Origin: Caulobacter segnis
GTDB taxonomy: Bacteria; Pseudomonadota; Alphaproteobacteria; Caulobacterales; Caulobacteraceae
DNA: 64,000 nucleotides
Direction: 5' to 3'
Assembly (NCBI RefSeq): GCF_029543125.1
Contig: NZ_JARQWW010000002.1
Location: forward strand, 620,001 to 684,000
Shown here: piece by piece, positions 57,497 through 64,000 of the stretch
How positions within the stretch are numbered: position 1 is the first letter of the stretch
Layout: the number at the start of each line of letters is the position of its first letter
Position numbers and translations under genes: made by a program
The notes under the pieces: model-generated
Seen by the model: only the letters and a program-made list of their open reading frames with translations
Databases searched by the model: none
What the model was told of the DNA's origin: nothing

Positions 57497-58098
57497 GGCG
57501 CGTAAGCCTTCACGAAGCGGTCGGCCGCCTCCTGGGCGAGGCGGTCGATCTGCTCGGACGCCATGGGCTTGTTGAGGCCCAGCAGGGCGCGCAGCTGGCG
57601 CTGGCCCGTCACCATCCCTGCGAAGAATTCGGCCGCCTGCTCCGGCTCGGCCGCGGACAGACGCCCCAAGCGGGTCTGCTCAGCCAGATAGGCCGCCAGC
57701 TCCAGCCGCGAGCGCAGGGGCCCCGCCTCGAACACCTCCTGCGCCAGATCCGGCATTTCGCCGGCGCTCTGGATGATCGTCCGCAGGAACACCGGCGACT
57801 TGGAATTGGCCAGGTTCAGCATGTTGCGGGCGAAGTCGGCCAGCACCTCGCGCGGCGGCGCGGCGGCGTCGCGCGCGTGTAGCGAGCCGATGATCTGGTC
57901 CGATTTCTGGATCACCAAGGCTCGGACCAAGTCGTTCTTGCTGCGATAGCGGTTGTAGAGCGTCTGCTTCGACACCCCGGCGCGACGGGCGATGGCCTCC
58001 ATGGGCGCCGCCAGCCCACGCTCGGCGAAGACGTCGGCGGCGGCGTCGAGGATCGCCTCCGTCTTGGCCTCGTCGATCTGTCCGGCGACGCGCGGCAT
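57493..58098 (-). CDS. TetR family repressor of the EmrAB-type pump
   Basis: A 201-residue regulator with an N-terminal HTH (EAILDAAADVFAERGLAAPMEAIARRAGVSKQTLYNRYRSKNDL) and a ligand-binding C-terminal domain of the TetR_C type. It is the last gene of the leftward emrA-emrB-tetR unit; its ATG overlaps the emrB stop by one base. Likely auto-regulates the pump through the dyad at 60889-60908. Inducer unknown. Confidence 0.9.
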   Translation of the reverse strand: MPRVAGQIDEAKTEAILDAAADVFAERGLAAPMEAIARRAGVSKQTLYNRYRSKNDLVRALVIQKSDQIIGSLHARDAAAPPREVLADFARNMLNLANSKSPVFLRTIIQSAGEMPDLAQEVFEAGPLRSRLELAAYLAEQTRLGRLSAAEPEQAAEFFAGMVTGQRQLRALLGLNKPMASEQIDRLAQEAADRFVKAYAP

Positions 58099-59690
58099 CA
58101 GTGGGCGTCCGCGGGCGGCGGCGGCGCGTTCTTGGACGGAGCGGCGAACAGGGCCACCACCGCCGCGAAGAACCCGCACATGGCCAGCATGGCGAAGGCG
58201 TCGCCGAAGGCCAGGACCGAGGCCTGCTTGAAGATCATCCCGTGCAGCGCCTTGAAGGTCGCGCCCTCGGGATCGGCCACGCCCAACTGCTGCATGCGGG
58301 CGACGAGGCCGGCCATCATGCTCTGGATCTGCGGATCCGAGGCCCCGACCTTGGACGACATGTCGTTGTAGTAGAGCGCGCTCTGCTGGGTGATGGTGGT
58401 CGACAGCATGGCCAGCCCCACCGCGCCGCCGGTGTTGCGGAACAGGTTCACCAGGCCCGAAGCGTTCTTCACCATGTGGGGCGGCAGGGTGCTCATGGTC
58501 ACGGTCTGGGTGGCGATCATGGCGATCATCACCCCGACCCCGCGCAGGGCCTGGACCCAGGTGAACTCCCAGAAGCCCCAGTCGTCGGTGACCGTATGGG
58601 CCATCCACATGCCCCAGCCGGCCAGGCCGAAGCCGATGAACATGGGGATACGCGGGTCCACGGTCCGCACGATGCGGCCGGCGATGGGGCCCGTGAGGAA
58701 CATCGACAGGCCCGAGACGATCATGGTCGTGCCGATCTCGGCCGACGAGAAATTGCGGATGCGCGCCAGGTACTGCGGCAGCAGGAAGGTGCCGCCGAAC
58801 AGGGTGGCGCCCGACACGGCCGTCATCACCACGCCGATCAGGAAGTTGCGGTTGGCGAAGGCCCGCAGCTCGACGATCGGGTTGTAGTAGGTCAGCTGCC
58901 GCCAGACGAACAGGACCGCGCCGATCACCGCCACCACGGTCAGCCACAGGACATAGGCGTCCTCGAACCAGTTCTCCTTGGCGCCTTCCTCCAGGACGAA
59001 CTGCATGCTCATCAGGAAGATGGCCATGACCGCCAGGCCAAACCAGTCGAAGCCCTTGGCCAGGCTGGGGTCGCCCTTGTCGAAGTCGCCCCAGCGGGCC
59101 ACGCCGAACAGGACGATCACGCCGATCGGCACGTTGATGAAGAACAGGGCGCGCCAGTTGAACCATTCGGTCAGGTGCCCGCCCAGGGTCGGGCCGACGG
59201 TCGGCGCCAGGGTGACGATCAGGCCCATGATGACGCTGGCGGTCACCCGCCGCTCGGGCGGGAAGGCGGTGAAGGCCACCGCGAAAACCGTGGGGATCAT
59301 GGCCCCGCCGATGAACCCCTGCAGGGCGCGGGTCAGGATCATCATGTCGATGCTGGTCGACAGGCCCGTCAGTATGCTCATGACCACGAAGCCGAGGCAT
59401 GACGCCAGATAGACGTTCCGCGTGCCCCACAGGCGCGACAGATATCCCGACAGGGGGATCATCACCACTTCGGGGATCAGATAGGCGGTCTGGATCCAGC
59501 TGACCTGGTCGGCGCTGGCGCCCACCCCGGCCTGGATCTGCGGCAGGGACGCCGAGACGATCTGGATGTCCAGAATGGCCATGAACTGGCCGATGACCAT
59601 GGCGCCGAAGCCGAGGAAAAGCTTTCCCCAGTCGGTCTCCACGGGCGGAGCGGCGGCCGGGCGGCCGGCGGAGATGGCGGCGTCGCTCAT
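58098..59690 (-). CDS. emrB: DHA2 family MFS drug efflux protein (EmrB-type)
   Basis: A 530-residue, 14-helix major facilitator of the DHA2 group. Motifs: GAMVIGQFMAILDIQIVSASLPQIQAGVGASADQVSWIQTAYLIPEVVMIPLSGYLSRLWGTR, ALQGFIGGAMIPTVFAVAFTAFPPERR (motif C-like region follows with LAPTVGPTLGGHLTEWFNWRALFFINVPIG). It works with the periplasmic adaptor encoded 25 bases upstream to export hydrophobic toxins. Followed by its TetR regulator. Confidence 0.92.
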   Translation of the reverse strand: MSDAAISAGRPAAAPPVETDWGKLFLGFGAMVIGQFMAILDIQIVSASLPQIQAGVGASADQVSWIQTAYLIPEVVMIPLSGYLSRLWGTRNVYLASCLGFVVMSILTGLSTSIDMMILTRALQGFIGGAMIPTVFAVAFTAFPPERRVTASVIMGLIVTLAPTVGPTLGGHLTEWFNWRALFFINVPIGVIVLFGVARWGDFDKGDPSLAKGFDWFGLAVMAIFLMSMQFVLEEGAKENWFEDAYVLWLTVVAVIGAVLFVWRQLTYYNPIVELRAFANRNFLIGVVMTAVSGATLFGGTFLLPQYLARIRNFSSAEIGTTMIVSGLSMFLTGPIAGRIVRTVDPRIPMFIGFGLAGWGMWMAHTVTDDWGFWEFTWVQALRGVGVMIAMIATQTVTMSTLPPHMVKNASGLVNLFRNTGGAVGLAMLSTTITQQSALYYNDMSSKVGASDPQIQSMMAGLVARMQQLGVADPEGATFKALHGMIFKQASVLAFGDAFAMLAMCGFFAAVVALFAAPSKNAPPPPADAH

Positions 59691-59715
59691 GGCGCGCTCC
59701 TGATCTCTCTAGGCC

Positions 59716-60801
59716 CTAGCGGCTGGCGGTCTGGACGCCGCCGGCGTCGGCGAAGCCCTGGCCGGACTTGTCGCGGACATCGACCTTCACCTCGACCGAC
59801 AGGCCAGGGCGCAGGCCGCCCGCCACGCCCTTGCGGTCCACGGCGATGCGGACCGGCAGGCGCTGGGTGATCTTGGTGAAGTTGCCCACGGCGTTCTCGA
59901 CCGGGATCAGGGCGAACTCCTGGCCGGTGGCCGGGGCGAAGCTTTCCACGCGGCCCTCGATCTTCTGTTTGCCGAAGGCGTCGGCCTTGATCTCCACCGG
60001 CTGGCCGATGCGCAGACGGGAGACCTGGGTCTCCTTGAAGTTGGCGACGATGTAGGTCTGGCTCAGCGGCACCACCGACATCAATGCCTGGCCCGGCTGG
60101 ACGAGCTGGCCGGGACGCAGGGAGCGTGCGCCCACCACGCCGGCCACCGGAGCGCGCACCACGGTGCGCTCCAGGTCGATCCTCGCCTGCTGGACGGCGG
60201 CCTGAGCGGCCACGGCCTGGGCCAGGGTCTGGGCGCGGGTCGAGCCGAGGGAGGCGGCGGTGCGGCGCTCGGCCTCCAGGGCGGCCTGGGCCTGGGCCAC
60301 GGCGGCTTCGGACTGGGCGGTCCCGGCGCGCTCGGTCTGCACCTTCTGGGTGGAGACCCAGCCTTGCTTGGCCAGGGCGTCGTAGCGGCTGAGATCGGCG
60401 CGGGCGCGGCTGGCGTCGGCGCGGGCGCTCTCCACCCCGGCGGCGCGCTGGGCGATCAGGGCCTGTTCGAGGACGGTGCGGTCGTCCACGTTGCGGACCG
60501 CCGCATCCAGGGCCTGGGCGTTGGCGATCGCCTGGTCCAGACGCGCCTGATAGGTCGAGGGATCAATGCGGGCGAGAACGTCACCGGCCTGGACGCGCTG
60601 GTTGTCGGCCACCAGCACCTCGGCCACATAGCCGCTGACCTGCGGGCTGACCTGGACCGTATCGGCCTGAACGAAGGCGTTGTCGGTGGATTCGAAGCGC
60701 TGCTTGTCCAGCCACCACAGGCCGCCGCCGATGACGACGGCCAGGCCCGTCGCGCCAGCGACGATAAGCGGAACCAGCTTCTTCTTGCGATCTGCGGCCA
60801 T
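59716..60801 (-). CDS. emrA: HlyD family periplasmic adaptor (EmrA-type)
   Basis: A 361-residue membrane-fusion protein: N-terminal anchor (LVPLIVAGATGLAVVIGGGLWWL), biotinyl/lipoyl-like halves (FVQADTVQVSPQVSGYVAEVLVADNQRVQAGDVLARIDP; VRAPVAGVVGARSLRPGQLVQPGQALMSVVPL), a long alpha-helical hairpin rich in Ala, Gln and Arg, and a beta-barrel domain. It links the MFS pump EmrB to an outer membrane channel. First gene of the operon, under the dyad operator at 60889-60908. Confidence 0.92.
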   Translation of the reverse strand: MAADRKKKLVPLIVAGATGLAVVIGGGLWWLDKQRFESTDNAFVQADTVQVSPQVSGYVAEVLVADNQRVQAGDVLARIDPSTYQARLDQAIANAQALDAAVRNVDDRTVLEQALIAQRAAGVESARADASRARADLSRYDALAKQGWVSTQKVQTERAGTAQSEAAVAQAQAALEAERRTAASLGSTRAQTLAQAVAAQAAVQQARIDLERTVVRAPVAGVVGARSLRPGQLVQPGQALMSVVPLSQTYIVANFKETQVSRLRIGQPVEIKADAFGKQKIEGRVESFAPATGQEFALIPVENAVGNFTKITQRLPVRIAVDRKGVAGGLRPGLSVEVKVDVRDKSGQGFADAGGVQTASR

Positions 60802-60888
60802 CGGCCAATCCCCTGGGGCGATCTTAACGCTGCACAGACGCAGCTCGGGCGAGCGCTTTACGCCTACCCGTGTTGCGGCGCAATGAAA

Positions 60889-60908
60889 AATGGACGATCG
60901 GGTCCATT
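60889..60908. promoter_or_regulatory. Dyad operator of the emrAB-tetR operon
   Basis: Arms AATGGAC (60889-60895) and GTCCATT (60902-60908) with a six-base centre; the flanking A/T bases extend the symmetry. It sits 88 bases before emrA in the gap shared with the divergent DUF885 gene and overlaps a TTGAAT promoter-like hexamer on the emrA strand. A TetR-family site by position; binding is not shown. Confidence 0.65.
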
Positions 60909-60973
60909 ATTCAAGGAGCCTTCGCTATGATTCCTGAAAGGGCTAGCGTGCCGGCCCGTTTCCGGAGACGCCC

Positions 60974-62251
60974 ATGCGCCGACTGCTGACCGCCCTCGCC
61001 CTTTCCATCAGCGCCGCCTTCCCGGTCGCCGCGGCGCCGCTGGATGACGCGGCCTCCGCCTATGTGAAGCTTGTGCTGGGCGTGGGCGAGCATGAGGACG
61101 GCTATGTGGACGCCTATTACGGCCCGGCCGAGGTGCGCGAGGCGGTGAAGGCCGCCAAGCCCGGTCTGCCCGCCCTGGCGGCGGAGGCGGATCGCCTCGC
61201 CACCGCCGTGAATGCGGTCGATCCCGCGCCGCTGAGCGCCATCGAGCGTAAGCGCCGCGCCTTCCTGGCCGCCCAGATCAAGGCGGTGGAGTTCCGCATC
61301 GGCATGATCCAAGGCGCCAAGCCCACCTTCCAGGACGAGGCCGAGTCCCTGTTCGGGGTGAACCCGCCGCTGAAGCCGCTGTCGGCCTACGACCCGCTGC
61401 TGGCCAGGATCGAGGCGGCAGTCCCAGGTGACGGCCCGCTGGCCGACCGGGTGGACGCCTTCAAAATGCGCTACGCCATCCCCAAGGATCGGCTGGAGCC
61501 GGTGATGCGCGCCGCCATCGCCGAATGCCGCGCCCGCACCGCCGCGCATTTCAAGCTGCCGGCCCAAGAGTCCTTCGTCCTCGAGTTCGTCACCAACAAG
61601 AGCTGGTCCGGCTACAACTGGTACCAGGGCAAGGCCCACAGCCTGATCCAGGTGAACACCGACCTGCCGATCTTCATCGACCGGGCCGTCGATCTGGGCT
61701 GCCATGAGGGCTATCCCGGCCACCACACCCACAACGCCCTGCTGGAGGACCGTCTGGTCAAGGCGCGGGGCTGGGTCGAGTTCTCGGTCTATCCGCTGTT
61801 CTCGCCCCTCTCCCTGATCGCCGAGGGTGAAGGCAATTACGGCATCGACCTGGCCTTCCCGGGCGAGCAGCGCACCGCCTTCGAAGCCAAGACGCTCTAT
61901 CCGCTGGCGGGCCTAGACCCGAAGACGGCCGCCGCCTACGGGACCCTGCGCGAGGCTCTGAGCGGCCTGACGGGCGCGCGCCTGACCATCACCGCCGATC
62001 TGCTGAACGGCAAGATCGACCGCGAAACGGCCATCGGCCTGATGCAGAAGTACCAGCTCGTCTCCCGCGCCCGGGCCGAACAAAGCATCCGCTTCTCGGA
62101 AGGCTACCGCAGCTATGTGCTGAACTATGTCACCGGCCAGGAGATGGTGAAGGCCAAGGTGGAGCGGGCCGGGTCCGATCCGGCCGCCCGCTGGAAGGCC
62201 ATGGAGACGATCCTGTCGGAGCCGACCCTGCCGGCCGACCTGCTGAACTAG
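60974..62251 (+). CDS. Exported DUF885 family metallopeptidase-like protein
   Basis: A 425-residue protein with a signal peptide ([21 protein letters not shown]) and a mostly helical DUF885 fold. The zinc-binding type motif is HEGYPGHH at residues 244-251, with a further Glu in IAEGEGNYG. Members are putative carboxypeptidase-like metallopeptidases. Likely periplasmic. The gene is divergent from emrA; its stop overlaps the convergent dut stop by four bases. Confidence 0.87.
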   Translation: MRRLLTALALSISAAFPVAAAPLDDAASAYVKLVLGVGEHEDGYVDAYYGPAEVREAVKAAKPGLPALAAEADRLATAVNAVDPAPLSAIERKRRAFLAAQIKAVEFRIGMIQGAKPTFQDEAESLFGVNPPLKPLSAYDPLLARIEAAVPGDGPLADRVDAFKMRYAIPKDRLEPVMRAAIAECRARTAAHFKLPAQESFVLEFVTNKSWSGYNWYQGKAHSLIQVNTDLPIFIDRAVDLGCHEGYPGHHTHNALLEDRLVKARGWVEFSVYPLFSPLSLIAEGEGNYGIDLAFPGEQRTAFEAKTLYPLAGLDPKTAAAYGTLREALSGLTGARLTITADLLNGKIDRETAIGLMQKYQLVSRARAEQSIRFSEGYRSYVLNYVTGQEMVKAKVERAGSDPAARWKAMETILSEPTLPADLLN

Positions 62252-62703
62252 CCCTTGCCGGTGGAGCCGAAGCCGCCGAGGCCGCGGGCGGTCTCGTCCA
62301 GGGTCTCGACCTCGCTCCAGGAAGCCTTGGCCACCGGGGCGATGACGAGCTGGGCGATGCGGTCGCCGCGGCGGATGACGAAATCCTCGGCGCCGAGATT
62401 GGCCAGGATCACCTTCACCTCGCCGCGATAGTCGGCGTCGATGGTGCCCGGCGAGTTCAGGCAGGTGATGCCGGCCTTGGCGGCCAGCCCCGAGCGGGGT
62501 CGCACCTGGGCCTCGAAGCCCACCGGCACGGCGAAGGACAGGCCCGTCGGCACCATGGCTCGCGCGCCCGGCTTCAGGGTGACCGGCTCTTCGTCGGCCA
62601 CCGCCGCCCGCAGGTCCATGCCGGCCGCGTGCTCTGTCTCATAGGCCGGCAAGGGCAAGCCCTCGGCGTGGGACAGGCGGACGATCGGAATGGTCGGGGT
62701 CAT
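62248..62703 (-). CDS. dut: Deoxyuridine 5'-triphosphate nucleotidohydrolase (dUTPase)
   Basis: Hydrolyses dUTP to dUMP to prevent uracil incorporation into DNA. The 151-residue trimeric enzyme shows the five motifs: [43 protein letters not shown] and [10 protein letters not shown]. Start ATG 62703, overlapping the coaBC stop (ATGA), so translation is coupled; coaBC-dut is a common pair in proteobacteria. Confidence 0.97.
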   Translation of the reverse strand: MTPTIPIVRLSHAEGLPLPAYETEHAAGMDLRAAVADEEPVTLKPGARAMVPTGLSFAVPVGFEAQVRPRSGLAAKAGITCLNSPGTIDADYRGEVKVILANLGAEDFVIRRGDRIAQLVIAPVAKASWSEVETLDETARGLGGFGSTGKG

Positions 62704-63890
62704 GAAAGGGCCTTTGCTATGCGGTCGGCGATCTGGCGGGCGACGGCGTCCTTGGACGCCCGCTCCCACCGTTCGGTGTCGGTCTTGGAGATCAGCAGGA
62801 CGGCGTTTTCCTCGCCGCCCATGACGCCGGGCTGGCTGACGTCGTTGGCGATGATCCAGTCGCAGCCCTTGCGCGCCAGCTTGGCGCGGGCGTGGTCTTC
62901 GACGTCGTTGGTCTCGGCGGCGAAGCCGACCACCAGGGTCGGCCGCTGAGGGCCCGAGGCGGCCAAGGTCGCCAGGATGTCGGGGTTCTCCACCAGGTGC
63001 AGGGCCGGCGGGCCGTCCTTGCCCTTCTTCAGCTTGATGCCGAAGGCCTCGTCCGGACGCCAGTCGGCGACAGCGGCCACGAACACGGCCACGTCGGCGG
63101 GCAGGGCGGACTGGCAGGCGGCCAGCATGTCTCGCGCGCTCTCCACATCCACCCGCTTCACCCCCGCGGGCGCGGGCAGGCCGGTGGGGCCGGAGACCAG
63201 GGTCACCTCGGCGCCCAGCTGCGCCAGGGAGCGGGCGATGGCGTAGCCCTGCTTGCCGCTGGAGCGGTTGGTCAGCAGACGCACGGGGTCGATGGCCTCC
63301 ACCGTCGGGCCGGCGGTGACCAGGGCGCGCTTGCCGGCCAGGGGGCGGCCGCCGCTCAGCATCCCCATGACAGCTTCGAAGATCACCAGCGGCTCGGCCA
63401 GGCGGCCTTCGCCATATTCGCCGCAGGCCATGGCGCCCTCGTCCGGACCCACGAAGGCGACGCCGTCAGCCTTGAGCTGGGCCAGATTCCGCTTGGTCGC
63501 CGGATGCTCCCACATGCGCACGTTCATGGCCGGGGCCATCAGGATCGGCGTGTCAGTGGCCAGCAGGGTGGTGGAGGCGAGATCGTCAGCCCGTCCCGTG
63601 GCCGCCTTGGCCATCAGATCCGCGGTGGCCGGAGCGACCACGATCAGGTCGGCGGAGCGCGACAGCTCGATATGGCCCATCTCCGCCTCGTCGGTCAGGG
63701 AGAAGAGCTCGGAATAGACCTTGTCCTCCGCCAGGGCTGACAGGGACAGGGGGGTGACGAACTCCGCCCCCGCCTTGGTCAGGATCGGGCGCACCGCGAC
63801 CCCGGCCTTGCGCAGCAGGCGGGTCAGCTCCAGCGCCTTGTAGGCCGCGATGCCGCCGCCGACGATCAGAAGGACGCGTTTCTCGCTCAA
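62700..63890 (-). CDS. coaBC: Bifunctional phosphopantothenoylcysteine decarboxylase/synthetase CoaBC
   Basis: Two steps of coenzyme A synthesis. The 396-residue protein has the N-terminal flavin domain CoaC (His73 in [11 protein letters not shown], the PAMN motif at 120-123, Cys156 in [12 protein letters not shown]) and the C-terminal CoaB domain ([43 protein letters not shown]). I set the start at TTG 63890, with GGGAGG seven bases upstream. A GTG further upstream at 63977 would add 29 residues without family support. Co-transcribed with dut. Confidence 0.93.
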   Translation of the reverse strand: MSEKRVLLIVGGGIAAYKALELTRLLRKAGVAVRPILTKAGAEFVTPLSLSALAEDKVYSELFSLTDEAEMGHIELSRSADLIVVAPATADLMAKAATGRADDLASTTLLATDTPILMAPAMNVRMWEHPATKRNLAQLKADGVAFVGPDEGAMACGEYGEGRLAEPLVIFEAVMGMLSGGRPLAGKRALVTAGPTVEAIDPVRLLTNRSSGKQGYAIARSLAQLGAEVTLVSGPTGLPAPAGVKRVDVESARDMLAACQSALPADVAVFVAAVADWRPDEAFGIKLKKGKDGPPALHLVENPDILATLAASGPQRPTLVVGFAAETNDVEDHARAKLARKGCDWIIANDVSQPGVMGGEENAVLLISKTDTERWERASKDAVARQIADRIAKALS

Positions 63891-63959
63891 GGCCAAGCCT
63901 CCCTGCGGGTTCGCCTGCGTCTTTAGGCGATGCCGCGCTATGGACAAAAGCCAAAGTTC

Positions 63960-63974
63960 GTTCTTACTTCGTTC
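63960..63974. promoter_or_regulatory. Candidate LexA site GTTC-N7-GTTC
   Basis: GTTC (63960-63963), seven bases, GTTC (63971-63974), the form of LexA boxes in Caulobacter and relatives, 70-84 bases upstream of the coaBC start. A perfect ten-base dyad CACACGTGTG lies at 63980-63989. Such a site occurs by chance about once or twice in 64 kb, so support is modest. Confidence 0.4.
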
Positions 63975-64000
63975 CACAACACACGTGTGAGCTGTAAATG

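Overview
The window is very GC-rich bacterial chromosome, densely coding, with many ATGA/GTGA-type stop-start overlaps and frequent GTG and TTG starts. Gene content points to an alphaproteobacterium of the Caulobacteraceae (Caulobacter or Phenylobacterium). The supporting signs are a soluble hybrid histidine kinase that looks like ShkA, clusters dnaN/recF/gyrB, hrcA-grpE/rph, rdgB-hemW-rsmI-gshB and rimP-nusA-infB/rbfA-truB-rpsO-pnp of the kind found near the Caulobacter origin, fabA-fabB-fabI, and two TonB receptors. Genus and species are inference; no rRNA is present.

Layout. 1-6.1 kb: replication cluster read leftwards, dnaN, an S9 peptidase, recF, and gyrB cut by the window edge. 6.3-9 kb: DUF2061 protein, hrcA-grpE, rph. 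9-12.7 kb: accessory block with a membrane AraC regulator, a CPBP protease, an HTH/DUF2975 pair, a small membrane protein behind a palindrome-rich leader, and a GST. 12.7-17.5 kb: rdgB-hemW-rsmI-yraN-SirB1-like-gshB. 17.6-18.4 kb: a decayed stretch with a frameshifted gene and the 3' remnant of comM. 18.4-24.8 kb: lumazine-binding-like protein, ShkA-like kinase, AmpG-like permease, trypsin-like protease with DUF350 protein, rlmN. 24.8-35.3 kb: fold-back repeat, isoaspartyl peptidase, two oxidoreductases, a TonB receptor, an exported metallophosphoesterase, and a Fur-box-controlled siderophore receptor with a PiuC-type hydroxylase.

35.4-50.4 kb: translation and RNA metabolism read leftwards: rimP-nusA-ylxR-infB, then seven accessory genes, then rbfA-truB-rpsO-pnp, with intrinsic terminators between blocks and an attenuator-like hairpin in the rimP leader. 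50.4-54.7 kb: TauE/SafE transporter, XRE regulator, alpha/beta hydrolase-fold protein, 2-hydroxyacid dehydrogenase, SH3 protein. 54.8-57.5 kb: fabA-fabB-fabI, the unsaturated fatty acid branch. 57.5-60.9 kb: EmrA/EmrB-type efflux pump with its TetR regulator and a palindromic operator. 61-64 kb: DUF885 metallopeptidase, dut and coaBC, with a LexA-like site at the right edge.

No tRNA, rRNA, CRISPR array, transposase, integrase or prophage gene was recognised. I see no clear-cut new multigene system. The best leads are the decayed comM locus, the rimP-nusA leader, the small membrane protein with its operators, the altered YraN active site, and the alpha/beta hydrolase that lacks its catalytic histidine.
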